In this document: in pieces, positions 27,969 through 37,485 of the stretch | Layout of the letters: each line of letters begins with the position of its first letter | Numbering within the stretch: the first letter of the stretch is position 1 | Assembly (NCBI GenBank): GCA_009783555.1 | Contig: WRDH01000006.1 | Span: 1-64,000, forward strand | DNA length: 64,000 bases | Origin: Oscillospiraceae bacterium | GTDB taxonomy: Bacteria; Bacillota; Clostridia; Oscillospirales; Oscillospiraceae | Direction of reading: 5' to 3' | Translations under genes and position numbers: made by a program | The notes under the pieces: generated by a model | What the model saw: the letters and a program-made list of their open reading frames with translations, nothing else | What the model was told of the DNA's origin: nothing | The model's database searches: none

Positions 27969-27998
27969 ATTATACAAAAAAGTAACGCCCACTGTCAA
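27969..27998 (-). promoter_or_regulatory. Promoter of the beta-glucan operon
   Basis: On the minus strand TTGACA (27993-27998), 18 bases, TATAAT (27969-27974), about 60 bases ahead of the sugar-binding-protein start codon. Confidence 0.75.
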
Positions 27999-28036
27999 TA
28001 AATTTTAACAGTTTCGTCACGATTCCGTTACAAGTT

Positions 28037-28197
28037 GTCAGGGGGACGGTTCTTCTATCTTTCTCCAAGGGAGAAAGACAGATGAACCGTCCCCCAAAAT
28101 CCACAGATGAACCGTCCCCCAAAATCCACAGATGAACCGTCCCCCAAAATCCACAGATGAACCGTCCCCCAAAATCCACAGATGAACCGTCCCCCAA
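28037..28197. repeat. Hairpin repeat plus five tandem 25-bp half-copies
   Basis: A degenerate copy at 28037-28078 (GTCAGGGGGACGGTTCTTCT...) is followed by a 25-base unit containing CAGATGAACCGTCCCCC and AAAATCCA, starting at 28079, 28104, 28129, 28154 and 28179 (last copy partial). The array ends three bases before the clpE stop codon. Confidence 0.95.
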
Positions 28198-28199
28198 CC

Positions 28200-30536
28200 T
28201 TACGCCGTCACTATATGTATCTCCTCATCTACAGCAGACAGGGCTACCATCGTTACGGGGCGGGTGTAGTTTTCTATCATTCCGGAGGCTATTTTGTCTT
28301 CTATTTCTTTTTGGATTAGCCGGCGGAGGTTTCTTGCGCCGTACGCAAGCGAGTATGACTTTTTCGTTAAATAATCCAATACGCTGTCATCGAAGGTCAG
28401 GTCTATCGGTTTCTCAGCCATTGAATCACGAAGTTCATTGAGCATTAATCTTGCAATTGATTTAAAGTGTTCTTCTGACAGATGATTAAAATACACAACT
28501 TCATCAACACGGTTGATAAACTCGGGACGGAGGAAGTCTTTTAACGCTTTTTCCGCTTTTTCTTTGCCCTGTTCATTTGCCGAACGGTTAAAACCGACAG
28601 CACCGTCTTTTTTATCGCTGCCCGCGTTTGTGGTCATTATAATCACTGTATTTTCAAAGTTGATATTTCGTCCATGCGCGTCTGTGATATGTCCATCGTC
28701 CAGAATTTGGAGCAAGATGTTCATAACATCGGGATGCGCCTTTTCTATCTCGTCAAAGAGTATAACACTGTAAGGCTTGCGGCGAATTTTTTCGGTCAGT
28801 TGCCCCGCTTCATCATAACCTACATAACCGGGTGGTGAGCCTATGATTCTTGAGACCGCATGTTTTTCCATGAACTCGGACATGTCGAGTCTTATGAGCG
28901 ATTCGGGTGAGTCGAACAAGTCTGAAGCGAGCCGTTTTACAAGCTCTGTTTTTCCAACGCCTGTCGAGCCGATGAAAATAAAAGATACAGGTTTGCGTTT
29001 TGATGAAATGCCGACCCTGTTGCGCTTGATTGCTGCGCAGACGCTTTCTACTGCTTCGTCTTGTCCGATAATGTTTTCTTTTAAGCGTTTGTCAAGCTCG
29101 GAGAGCCGTTTAAACTCATCCTCGCGGATATTGGATGCAGGGACTTTTGTCCAAAGCTCAATTACACGGGCAAGATTATCGATCGTCAGAACAGGGTCAC
29201 CTTGCAGCTCCAACTCGTCCAGTTCTTCTGCCAAGCGTAAATCGAGCGTGCGGATATCTGCAAGCCTGGCAAAATCGTTATCATCCGGAGCCGATAAAAT
29301 CAAATCACGTTCTTTTTGCAAATCGGCACGTTCTTTTTTTATTGCTTCCTTACGTGCAATCAGTTCACTTTTGAGATTCATATCAGAACAAGCTTCGTCA
29401 ATCAGGTCAATCGCTTTATCCGGCAGAAATCTGTCTGTTATATATCTCTCGGATAAGGTTACCGCTTGCCGCGCAATATCATCCGAAACCTTAACACCGT
29501 GGAAAACTTCATAGTAATTCTTTATGCCGATAATGATTTCAATGGACTCGGAAATAGAAGGCTCGGTAACGACCACAGGTTGGAATCTGCGTTCCAATGC
29601 CGCATCCTTTTCGATGTGTTTTCTATACTCATTAAAGGTCGTTGCGCCGATAACCTGAATTTCTCCCCTTGAAAGCGCGGGCTTTAAGATGTTGGCAGCA
29701 TTCATTGAACCTTCGGCATCACCGGCACCGACCAGGCTGTGCACCTCATCAATGACAAGTATGACATTGCCGTGATTTCTGATTTCTTCTACAAGACCTT
29801 TCATTCGTGCTTCAAACTGTCCGCGAAACTGCGTGCCGGCGACCAGTGCTGTCAAATCCAGTAAATATACTTCTTTACTCCGCAGCTTGTGAGGGACATC
29901 TTCATTATGGATGCGTTGTGCCAGACCCTCCGCAATCGCGGTTTTTCCAACACCCGGCTCGCCGATAAGGCACGGGTTGTTCTTTTGTCTGCGGTTGAGA
30001 ATTTGCACAACCCGCTCTGTCTCTGTTTCGCGACCGACTATCCTGTCAAGCTTTTTTTCGGCGGCTTTTTTTGTCAAAGAGATACAATAGCTTTCCAGAT
30101 ATTTGCGCCTTTTACTACCGTGACTGCTATGTGGTATTTGTCCGCTTTGCGCTCCATATCCACTGCTTTGTTCTTTTTCTTTTGTTTCGCGGCCGGTTCT
30201 TGAGGATTCGCGGTGAGGGGAATCGTCCGGACCGCCGAAAAGTCTGTTTAGAAATGGAAATGTCGCGGTCTTTCCGTCTTCGGTATTGTCTTCCGGATCG
30301 ACATGATCGGCAAGACTGTCAAACCCGCTCATTACATCCATCATTTCATCGGTCAGGCTTTCCAAATCCTCATCTGTCAGACCCATTCTCCTAATCATGT
30401 CTTCAACAGGCTTGATGTTAAGCTCACGGGCGCATTTGAGGCAAATACCTTCGTTAGTGGTTTTCTGATTTTCGATTTTTGTGATGAAAATTACTGCGGG
30501 GTTTCGTTTACATCTTGAACAGATTGATGGTTGCAT
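28200..30536 (-). CDS. clpE: ClpE-type ATP-dependent Clp protease ATP-binding subunit
   Basis: 778 aa; CGGAG about eight bases before the ATG. The N-terminal zinc finger has CxxC pairs at C6/C9 and C32/C35, as in ClpE, instead of the Clp-N repeats of ClpC. First AAA+ module with GEPGVGKT and [10 protein letters not shown], a coiled-coil middle segment ([18 protein letters not shown]), second AAA+ module with GSTGVGKT and LFDEIEKAH, and a C-terminal D2-small domain. A VGF tripeptide in the loop after TTNAG matches the ClpP-docking [LIV]GF motif, so it probably feeds substrates to ClpP (not in this window). Its first 46 bases overlap the 3' end of pgsA, so the two are translationally linked. 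Confidence 0.88.
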   Translation of the reverse strand: MQPSICSRCKRNPAVIFITKIENQKTTNEGICLKCARELNIKPVEDMIRRMGLTDEDLESLTDEMMDVMSGFDSLADHVDPEDNTEDGKTATFPFLNRLFGGPDDSPHRESSRTGRETKEKEQSSGYGAQSGQIPHSSHGSKRRKYLESYCISLTKKAAEKKLDRIVGRETETERVVQILNRRQKNNPCLIGEPGVGKTAIAEGLAQRIHNEDVPHKLRSKEVYLLDLTALVAGTQFRGQFEARMKGLVEEIRNHGNVILVIDEVHSLVGAGDAEGSMNAANILKPALSRGEIQVIGATTFNEYRKHIEKDAALERRFQPVVVTEPSISESIEIIIGIKNYYEVFHGVKVSDDIARQAVTLSERYITDRFLPDKAIDLIDEACSDMNLKSELIARKEAIKKERADLQKERDLILSAPDDNDFARLADIRTLDLRLAEELDELELQGDPVLTIDNLARVIELWTKVPASNIREDEFKRLSELDKRLKENIIGQDEAVESVCAAIKRNRVGISSKRKPVSFIFIGSTGVGKTELVKRLASDLFDSPESLIRLDMSEFMEKHAVSRIIGSPPGYVGYDEAGQLTEKIRRKPYSVILFDEIEKAHPDVMNILLQILDDGHITDAHGRNINFENTVIIMTTNAGSDKKDGAVGFNRSANEQGKEKAEKALKDFLRPEFINRVDEVVYFNHLSEEHFKSIARLMLNELRDSMAEKPIDLTFDDSVLDYLTKKSYSLAYGARNLRRLIQKEIEDKIASGMIENYTRPVTMVALSAVDEEIHIVTA

Positions 30537-31090
30537 TTATTTTCTCCGTTTTTTTGTATGGATTTCATTATTCTTATATATGAGCACAGATATATAAAGA
30601 GTGCTATCAATGTCAGGCATATTGCAAAGGATGTTAATAAGACGGCAATTGCGTTGGGAAGGTTCCAAAAGAACATCAGAGCGATGCAGACTAAAAAGAA
30701 TACAACGGTTGATGCTTTTCCGATGAAATTCGCGGGCGGCATTTCGACATGTGCTTTTTTATGAATGATAAGACCGCCAATGCCCATAAGTGCTTCTTTG
30801 ACGAAAAACACTGCTGTCGCAGGGATGAGGACATGTCTGGTTGTAGTGATGCAAACTAAAACGGTAAATGTCATAAGCTTGTCGCCAAGCGGGTCGAGAA
30901 ATTTTCCGAGTCCTGATTGAGCTTCAAACTTTCGCGCTATAAAGCCGTCGAGAAAATCACTAAGCCCTGCAACTGCATAGACGAGTATTGCATAGTACTT
31001 TATGTCCCGCTCGTCTGCAAAAAACGCAAAAACGAATACAGGTACGAGGCATATTCGAAATACAGACAGAATATTCGGAACAAACTTCAC
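30491..31090 (-). CDS. pgsA: CDP-diacylglycerol-glycerol-3-phosphate 3-phosphatidyltransferase
   Basis: About 199 aa. Makes phosphatidylglycerol phosphate from CDP-diacylglycerol, the committed step to phosphatidylglycerol and cardiolipin. The CDP-alcohol phosphotransferase motif D-G-x2-A-R-x8-G-x3-D-x3-D is complete in SDFLDGFIARKFEAQSG followed by LGKFLDPLGDK. Membrane segments throughout; the C-terminus runs into the start of clpE. The start is uncertain: GTG codons at 31102, 31099 and 31090 are all in frame. The last (VKFVPNILSVFRI) best fits the family and is preceded by GGGTGGTG. Confidence 0.88.
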   Translation of the reverse strand: MKFVPNILSVFRICLVPVFVFAFFADERDIKYYAILVYAVAGLSDFLDGFIARKFEAQSGLGKFLDPLGDKLMTFTVLVCITTTRHVLIPATAVFFVKEALMGIGGLIIHKKAHVEMPPANFIGKASTVVFFLVCIALMFFWNLPNAIAVLLTSFAICLTLIALFIYLCSYIRIMKSIQKNGENKCNHQSVQDVNETPQ

Positions 31091-31111
31091 AAATGACACC
31101 ACCCGTTTTTA

Positions 31112-31816
31112 TTATACTCCCAGCATATTTGCTATCGGATTATTATTGATAATATATTTCAGTATAGTTGTGCGTTCCAGCGTCGGTAATATCAGCAATC
31201 CAAAGTATCGCAGAATTACTGCTATAGTATATACTATTATGACTCCTTTAAAAAGACCAAAAACAGATCCGGCAATCATATCGACATATTTAAGTCCCGG
31301 GAGAGCAAAAACCACGCCTACCAAATTTCCTATAACCGCAAAAACTATCGCCAGAAGCAGGAAAGAGATACCGAATACAGCCACGTAGGAGAAAGCACCG
31401 GAAAGCCTGTCGGCAATCACGTCTGAGAAATATCTTCCGCGCTCATCTTCTTCCACATCAGTGGATTGCTCTGCAATCCTCACCGCTGCGGCTTCGGGTA
31501 AACCAAGCTGCCGCAGAGTTATATAAGCCGGACCAAAATCCTCGTCGCTGATTTCGTGGTCATGCGCAATCTCCTGATATTCAATTCCTTCTTCTGTTAA
31601 ATCGGTCATTGTTGATTCTACAATACCGCTGACAAAAGGCAGAAGCATCCCTTTGGTTTCGCCCGAATAAGCTTGAGCTGCTATATTTGCTATAAGCAAA
31701 GCAGCAACAAGAGAAACAATACCAAAAACGCCTCGTATAAGCCCGCTTTTAAATCCTCGCCAACCGCAAAAGGCGATGGTTCCGATTACAGCTAAATCAA
31801 TTAAAAAAGTGGTCAC
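31112..31816 (-). CDS. CvpA-family membrane protein
   Basis: 234 aa. The N-terminus IDLAVIGTIAFCGWRGFKSG then LIRGVFGIVSLVAALLIAN is the CvpA signature (Asp/Gly-rich first helix, then GFxxGLIR). Three to four membrane helices with a central extracellular segment (~60-125). CvpA proteins are linked to envelope homeostasis; the molecular function is not established. Three bases separate it from the DUF5711 gene. Confidence 0.8.
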   Translation of the reverse strand: MTTFLIDLAVIGTIAFCGWRGFKSGLIRGVFGIVSLVAALLIANIAAQAYSGETKGMLLPFVSGIVESTMTDLTEEGIEYQEIAHDHEISDEDFGPAYITLRQLGLPEAAAVRIAEQSTDVEEDERGRYFSDVIADRLSGAFSYVAVFGISFLLLAIVFAVIGNLVGVVFALPGLKYVDMIAGSVFGLFKGVIIVYTIAVILRYFGLLILPTLERTTILKYIINNNPIANMLGV

Positions 31817-31819
31817 AGC

Positions 31820-32983
31820 CTAGTGCTCCTTCTCTCTTCTGACAACAACCGCTGAGTTTTCGCTTGTAGCAATAGCGACGTCTTCGCTGACCGCAAGTAT
31901 TCTGCTTGCTCCTGCGGTAGAGATACTATCTGCAGATACCGGAAATTCTTCGAACTCCTCGTTAAAGAACAAAACAGTATCACTTTTTAGTACAACCAGA
32001 GTTCTGTCAGAAACGGACATTGATACGATTTCACGGTTGAATGTAATTTCTCCAAGGTTTGTTCCATCAACATGAAATGAGATAAGACGTCCTTGATTCC
32101 CGACACCGTAGTCGTTTAGGTGTAATGCAACAAAATCTCCGTCATGTGCATAACCGCTGAGATGTTTATCGGCGAATGAGTAAAGCATTCTGCCTCTGCC
32201 GTCATTTTCGACGAGGAAAAGCGAGTCCATAGAAATCGCCAGTACATCATTATCAGGTAAATATATTATATCTATAATCAATCCGCCGTATACATCAAAA
32301 ATAAAATCGGGTTCGTGTTTGTCTGTGTCAATGCCGTGATAGAAATTTATTCTGCTTCCTGTTTCGGCGAGATTTAGTATCGCCAGATTATGGTTGTCTT
32401 GTGAAAGCTCTGCGGAAAGGACAAATCCGGTTCCAAAACTGACCCAATGAACTGCTGTTCCGTTTTGATTATATGTTGTGACAATGCCCCGGTTATTTCC
32501 GCCCTCGTGCGTGACTATTGTAAACCATCCGTTTTGGTTAATTGATGCGGATACAATGGATCCTTCTATCTCTAGTGACGAAATGAGTTGTGAGCTGTTA
32601 AAAACTCGAACAGACGTTCCGCCGATATCGTAAGCTATGAAGCGATTCCCCGAGTTGCCGAGTGTTGGGCGGGACATTCGAAATGCATCCCGGAACGTTT
32701 CGTTTCCGGCGGCATCAAACACATTGATTCCCAGTGTGCCTACTGCTGCGGTAAAGCCCTCCGCGTGTGCAAAGACTCTTTCACGCCCGACATCGAAGTT
32801 AAACTCGTCGACCGATATTTCCGATGCTCCCCGGGAGAATATTCCGGGTGCATGTAAAGTGCCTGAGTTATATGCGGAAACCAGAGATATCACTATAATC
32901 GCAACGATGGCAATAACTACCAACAGTATGATAGGTCGAATGAAGCTGCGCTTTTTTTTGTTTGTATTATCTTCACCGCTCAT
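31820..32983 (-). CDS. DUF5711-family membrane-anchored beta-propeller-like protein
   Basis: 387 aa. Lysine-rich cytoplasmic start (NTNKKKRSF), one membrane helix near 17-42, then an extracellular region of short beta repeats with aromatic-plus-Asp turns (RFIAYDIGGTSVRVFNSSQL, VFDAAGNETFRDAF), resembling the DUF5711 proteins of Clostridia, which lie next to cvpA as here. RBS is poor (GGGTTTTTT). Function unknown. Confidence 0.65.
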   Translation of the reverse strand: MSGEDNTNKKKRSFIRPIILLVVIAIVAIIVISLVSAYNSGTLHAPGIFSRGASEISVDEFNFDVGRERVFAHAEGFTAAVGTLGINVFDAAGNETFRDAFRMSRPTLGNSGNRFIAYDIGGTSVRVFNSSQLISSLEIEGSIVSASINQNGWFTIVTHEGGNNRGIVTTYNQNGTAVHWVSFGTGFVLSAELSQDNHNLAILNLAETGSRINFYHGIDTDKHEPDFIFDVYGGLIIDIIYLPDNDVLAISMDSLFLVENDGRGRMLYSFADKHLSGYAHDGDFVALHLNDYGVGNQGRLISFHVDGTNLGEITFNREIVSMSVSDRTLVVLKSDTVLFFNEEFEEFPVSADSISTAGASRILAVSEDVAIATSENSAVVVRREKEH

Positions 32984-33018
32984 AAAAAACCCGTTTTCCC
33001 TAATCGCAAGAAATCAGC

Positions 33019-33047
33019 ATATACTGACAGCGCACCTGTCAGTATAT
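33019..33047. repeat. Perfect 12-bp inverted repeat between truA and the DUF5711 gene
   Basis: ATATACTGACAG-CGCAC-CTGTCAGTATAT. T-rich sequence follows only on the plus strand, where no gene needs a terminator. On the minus strand it would be an RNA hairpin in the leader of the DUF5711 gene or a protein operator. Confidence 0.75.
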
Positions 33048-33074
33048 CATGTTTTTTGGAAAAATGGAATTGTT

Positions 33075-33845
33075 TTAAATGAAAAGCGTTCCAACCTCGC
33101 CGTCATACCATATTCTTGTCAGATACAGACCCTCGGGAGGGACTGTCGGACCTGTCAGGCTGCGGTCTTTATTTAACAGTAATTTCGGGATGTCGTCGGG
33201 CTGTATTTTTCCTTCGGAAACATACAAGAGTGTTCCTGCCATAGCTCTTGCCATATTATAGAGGAAGCCGTCTGCGCAAACCCGGAGTTCAATGAGGTTT
33301 TCGCATTCATCGATTTCATACCAATGGACAGTTCTCACAGTCGTTTTTGTTTCCGTGCCGACGGAGCGGACTGCGGCGAAGTCGTGTGTTCCTACAAAAT
33401 GCTGCGCTGCTTTTTTCATAGCCTCAACATTGAGCTTTTGGTGATAAAAGTACGCTCTATCGGAGTAGAACGGATTGCGTATTCGTGAGTTGAAAATCCT
33501 GTAAGTGTATTCTTTTTTTATACAAGAGAGGTTTGCGTCAAAATCATCGGGGACTCCAATTGCTTTTTGTACGGAAATATCTGCAGGCAGCAGAGAGTTG
33601 ACGGCAAGCGGAAACCTGTCAGGCGGTATGTTCGCCGTTGTCTTAAAATTCGCACAATACCGCTCCGCATGTACGCCTGCGTCTGTTCGTCCGCAACCGT
33701 GAATTTTCACCTCATGCCCGCATAGCTGCAACAAAGCAGACTCAATCGTTCCGGCGACAGTGACCTCTGACTTTTGCACCTGCCACCCGTGATACCGTGA
33801 GCCGTCAAACATTATATGTATAGCAATGTTTTTTTGTTCAGCCAT
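33075..33845 (-). CDS. truA: tRNA pseudouridine(38-40) synthase
   Basis: 256 aa. Converts uridines 38-40 of the anticodon stem to pseudouridine. The catalytic Asp lies in GCGRTDAGVHAE; other TruA blocks are MFDGSRYHGWQVQ near the N-terminus and RAMAGTLLYVSEGK near the C-terminus. In many Bacillota truA directly follows ecfA1-ecfA2-ecfT. Here the hybrid kinase gene lies between them, 14 bases before truA. Confidence 0.95.
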   Translation of the reverse strand: MAEQKNIAIHIMFDGSRYHGWQVQKSEVTVAGTIESALLQLCGHEVKIHGCGRTDAGVHAERYCANFKTTANIPPDRFPLAVNSLLPADISVQKAIGVPDDFDANLSCIKKEYTYRIFNSRIRNPFYSDRAYFYHQKLNVEAMKKAAQHFVGTHDFAAVRSVGTETKTTVRTVHWYEIDECENLIELRVCADGFLYNMARAMAGTLLYVSEGKIQPDDIPKLLLNKDRSLTGPTVPPEGLYLTRIWYDGEVGTLFI

Positions 33846-33859
33846 TTTTTGGTTTATAC

Positions 33860-36520
33860 CTATTCTTTAAAAAACACGCGAATTTGCTGCAGCAAGTTAT
33901 CATAATTAAACGGTTTTCCGATATGCCCGTTCATGCCCGCCTCAAGGCATTTTTCCACATCTTCGGCGAATACATTGGCAGTCATGGCGATGATCGGAAT
34001 AGTTTTTGCTTCCGGTACATCCAGAGCACGAATATTTTTGGTTGCATCATATCCGTCCATTACAGGCATCCTGACATCCATAAAAATGACATCGTATATC
34101 TTCGGGTCGGCAGCAAACATATCTACCGCTTCTTTGCCGTTTACCGCGCAATCAATAATCATGCCGCTGTCTTCTAAAAGCGACATCAAAACAAGACGGT
34201 TGGTTGCCATATCTTCGACAAGTAATAAACGTTTGTCTTTAAATAAGCCGTCCGGTATATCAGTGCCGCCGCCGTGGACGGGTGCATCTGTTTCATGTGA
34301 TAATTCCGTATCTCTAAAAATGTGTTCCAAGCGAATAATGAAAGAAAATTTCGTACCCTTGCCTTCTTCCGATTCCACCCATATTTGACCATTCATTGCC
34401 TCTACGATGCGCTTGGAAATTGCCAAACCCAACCCCGTACCGCCGTAAGTGCGGGCTATCCCTGTTTCCGCCTGTTCAAAGGCGTTAAACAGTTTTTCCT
34501 GGTTCTCTAAGGATATACCGATTCCGCTATCTGTCACTTCAACGCATAGGTTGCTATACTCATCACACTTTTCTTTCTGTAATACATCCAGCCGGATATT
34601 ACCGCCTTCCCCGGTGAATTTTACTGCGTTGGATAATAAGTTTGTTATCAATTGTGTCAGCCTCTGGTCGTCTCCTACAAGGGTGGGTGGGATATTTTTA
34701 TCTATATTAATGGTTATTTTCTGTTTTTTTACATCTGCGCTACCACGAACTACACCCATTACTTTGCTAATCATTTCTTCAAAGTTAAATTCAACATATG
34801 AAAGCTCCATTTTACCCGCTTCAATTTTTGTCAAATCAAGTATGTCGTTTATAACGCCCAGTAAATGCGTGGAAGAGCTTTCGATATTATTAAAGGCGAA
34901 ATTCTTCTTTTCGGTATCATTCGCTCTTTTCCCTATCGCAGTCATGCCGATAATGGAATTTATCGGCGTACGTATCTCATGGCTCATATTTGCCACAAAC
35001 TCACTCTTTGCCCGGCTGGCTGACCTTAGCTCCTCCATCAGGCGATTATGCTCGCGCATATCCCGGGTGTAGCCGAGAACAACATTATCCTCACCGTATT
35101 TCGCCCGTACAAGCGTGATTTCCGCCGGTATTAATTCATCACTATCCGGCATTTTATGTATCCAATCGAATTTACAGTAACCGCTTTCAAACGCTTGATG
35201 CACAAGCTCAACGGCTTTTTCGTCCGAACGCCGTCCATCGGGCTGAAATTCAGGCGAACAACTGGTAATGAACCGCTCCCTGTATTCTGCCTTGTCGCGA
35301 AAACCGTACAGACGGACACCTTCTTCATTACAATCAATCGTATTGAGATTCTTATCCCATATTTGAGTGCAAATCGGCGATGTATCAAGCATCAGCATTA
35401 TACGCTCTTGCATATTCCTTCTGTCGGTAATGTCTATCAGAGAACCGCAGGCGCGGAGCGGTGCGCCGTCTTTATCTCGCACTGTTTCACACGCCGCAGA
35501 ATAGTAAGAGTACTCGCCGTTTTTCTTTAATAAGCGGTATTCACAATTAAAAGGAGTGTTTCCGGTTGTATCATATAAATGCGCTTTGAAAGCGTTAAAG
35601 GTCTTTTCTGCATCATCAGGATGCAGTTTATCTGCCCAACTGGAGAGAATGTCGGGAAAATCTTTTTCATCGGAATATCCTATCAAATGTCTGAATTGAT
35701 CGGAATACACATTAATATTTGCGGGGTTGAACGGGTCGGTTTTTTGTATTACCAAATCCCATAACCCGATGCCTTCCGATTGTACAACCAGATTTAACTT
35801 TGTAAGCTGGATTTCATTTTGTCTATGTTCGCTTTTTTGTTTGGCTTCCAGCTTTTTAACATAATACATAGGAATCCACATAAGCACCAAAAATGTTAAA
35901 AACGAAATTGTGAGTATCGTCAAGGCATAATTACCGCTTCTTTCGAGAGCAGCACTAAGTGATATCAATACACCTATTAATCCTATTATTTCATTATCTT
36001 CATTAAATATAGGCGCATACGCCGAAATACCCAAGGTTCCATCGAAGTTAAGACGGTAAACATCTGTTACTTGAGCTGTGCCATATTCAAACGCATCAAA
36101 AGCGGCTTGAGGAAAAATTGATAAAGGTACATGACCGTTTAAGCCAAAAATGTCACCGTGTCCTTCTAAGTACATTATCATACCGAATTCCGGATCAAAT
36201 GTGCCTGCGTAAAAATACAACAGGTTCTCTTCGTACGCGATTTCTTCAAAATGTTCTTGCAAGTGCAAATAATGTTCGTTTTTTTCATTTGCATTGAGGG
36301 CGTGCCAAAATTCGTACGTTTCTATGGACATGGCAGCAGTTTTCGCAATCGCTACAGACCTGATGGAATAGTTATGGATAGCTTCATTTCTTTGGAATAT
36401 GAAGCCGGAAGTACCGATAATCGCGGTGTTTATTAACACAATGAGTAAGACAACTATCGTAATTTTGGTTGTTGTCGATGCTGTTCTTATTCGGTTGCGG
36501 AACATGGGAAACAATTTCAT
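33860..36520 (-). CDS. Hybrid sensor histidine kinase with PAS and receiver domains
   Basis: 886 aa; GGAGG nine bases before the ATG. Two membrane helices (about 20-42 and 208-228) enclose a Cache-like extracellular sensor. Two PAS domains follow (first ~245-370 with LIGYSDEKDFPDILSSWADK and CEYRLLKKNGEYSYY, second ~375-495), then HisKA with the phospho-His in NMSHEIRTPINSIIGM, HATPase_c with NLLSNAVKFTG, DSGIGIS and GTGLGLAISK, and a C-terminal receiver with phospho-acceptor Asp in FMDVRMPVMDGYDA. No separate DNA-binding regulator or Hpt protein is encoded nearby, so its output is unknown. Positioned inside the otherwise conserved ecfT-truA neighbourhood. Confidence 0.92.
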   Translation of the reverse strand: MKLFPMFRNRIRTASTTTKITIVVLLIVLINTAIIGTSGFIFQRNEAIHNYSIRSVAIAKTAAMSIETYEFWHALNANEKNEHYLHLQEHFEEIAYEENLLYFYAGTFDPEFGMIMYLEGHGDIFGLNGHVPLSIFPQAAFDAFEYGTAQVTDVYRLNFDGTLGISAYAPIFNEDNEIIGLIGVLISLSAALERSGNYALTILTISFLTFLVLMWIPMYYVKKLEAKQKSEHRQNEIQLTKLNLVVQSEGIGLWDLVIQKTDPFNPANINVYSDQFRHLIGYSDEKDFPDILSSWADKLHPDDAEKTFNAFKAHLYDTTGNTPFNCEYRLLKKNGEYSYYSAACETVRDKDGAPLRACGSLIDITDRRNMQERIMLMLDTSPICTQIWDKNLNTIDCNEEGVRLYGFRDKAEYRERFITSCSPEFQPDGRRSDEKAVELVHQAFESGYCKFDWIHKMPDSDELIPAEITLVRAKYGEDNVVLGYTRDMREHNRLMEELRSASRAKSEFVANMSHEIRTPINSIIGMTAIGKRANDTEKKNFAFNNIESSSTHLLGVINDILDLTKIEAGKMELSYVEFNFEEMISKVMGVVRGSADVKKQKITINIDKNIPPTLVGDDQRLTQLITNLLSNAVKFTGEGGNIRLDVLQKEKCDEYSNLCVEVTDSGIGISLENQEKLFNAFEQAETGIARTYGGTGLGLAISKRIVEAMNGQIWVESEEGKGTKFSFIIRLEHIFRDTELSHETDAPVHGGGTDIPDGLFKDKRLLLVEDMATNRLVLMSLLEDSGMIIDCAVNGKEAVDMFAADPKIYDVIFMDVRMPVMDGYDATKNIRALDVPEAKTIPIIAMTANVFAEDVEKCLEAGMNGHIGKPFNYDNLLQQIRVFFKE

Positions 36521-36558
36521 ATTGAGTTTTCCTCCGATTCCCGTTCATCATTTATTCA

Positions 36559-36586
36559 AATGTAACACATTTTTTCGAAATGTCAA
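36559..36586 (-). promoter_or_regulatory. Putative promoter of the hybrid kinase gene
   Basis: On the minus strand TTGACA (36581-36586), 16 bases, TACATT (36559-36564). Confidence 0.4.
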
Positions 36587-36629
36587 CATAAATTCAAAAT
36601 TGTGACAATTTGTAACCAAAAAAAATATA

Positions 36630-36654
36630 TGACAGAGGGACGGTTCATCTGTCA
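36630..36654. repeat. Hairpin repeat, single copy, stem variant
   Basis: TGACAGA-GGGACGGTTCA-TCTGTCA. The stem differs from the main form at both arms in a compensating way. Lies between ecfT and the kinase gene. Confidence 0.9.
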
Positions 36655-36690
36655 CACGGAAATTGGAGTTTTTCACGCTATGATTTGCTT

Positions 36691-37485
36691 TCAATTTAGC
36701 AAAACTACAGCCGCAACAATGCACGCGCCGAACAGAAGTGCAACGAAGTCTCTTGAAGCGAAGCGCAGGATTTTCATTTTTGTTCTTCCTTCACCTCCGT
36801 GGTAGCAGCGGCTTTCCATTGCTGTTGCCAACTCGTCGGCGCGGCGAAATGCGCTTATGAAGAGCGGGATAAGTAAGGGGAGGACTGCTTTTGCTCTTTT
36901 CAGGAGGCCGCCTGTTTCAAAATCAGCTCCTCTTGATTTTTGTGCACTCATTATTTTATCTGTTTCTTCTATTAGAGTCGGAATCATTCGCAGGGCTATG
37001 CTCATCATCATTGCAAACTCGTGTACCGGTAATTTGATTTTTTTGAGCGGGCTGAGCATTCGCTCCAAACCGTCGGTTAGGGTTATCGGAGATGTGGTAT
37101 AGGTAAGTAAAAATGTGCTTATTATCAGCATCATCAATCGAGATGCCATAAACACAGCGGTTATAAGTCCTTCTTGTGTAATGACGATAGCCCGATACTG
37201 GAAAAGTACCGTTTCTCCGCGTATAAAGAAAATATTTAGTATGACAGTTATACATATTATTATGAATATAGGTTTTAACCCCCGGAAAATAGCTTTTGGC
37301 TTGATTCGGGATACCGCTAAACATGTTATTAGCACAGCAAGCATAAAAGTGTATGCGGGAAAGCCTTTTGCCATAAACAATGCTGTAATATATACAACCA
37401 TTAAGATTAGTTTTGTGCGGGGGTCGAGTCTGTGTACAAGTGTGTCACCGGGAAAAAACTGACCAAGGGTAATGTCTTTAAGCAT
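36691..37485 (-). CDS. ecfT: Energy-coupling factor transporter transmembrane protein
   Basis: 264 aa from ATG 37485 (MLKDITLGQFFPGDT; GGGGGTG upstream), whose start codon overlaps the ecfA2 stop (ATGCTTAA). Shared membrane scaffold of group II ECF vitamin and metal importers. DPRTKL near the N-terminus and two Ala-Arg-Gly-type coupling helices are expected; here KSRGADFETG and FRRADELATAMESRCY are visible. Substrate-specific S components are not in this window and are normally encoded elsewhere. Confidence 0.92.
   Translation of the reverse strand: MLKDITLGQFFPGDTLVHRLDPRTKLILMVVYITALFMAKGFPAYTFMLAVLITCLAVSRIKPKAIFRGLKPIFIIICITVILNIFFIRGETVLFQYRAIVITQEGLITAVFMASRLMMLIISTFLLTYTTSPITLTDGLERMLSPLKKIKLPVHEFAMMMSIALRMIPTLIEETDKIMSAQKSRGADFETGGLLKRAKAVLPLLIPLFISAFRRADELATAMESRCYHGGEGRTKMKILRFASRDFVALLFGACIVAAVVLLN

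Noticed and set aside
28079-28197. CRISPR array
   Set aside because: Regular 25-bp spacing, but the units are contiguous copies of one sequence without distinct spacers, and no cas genes are present.
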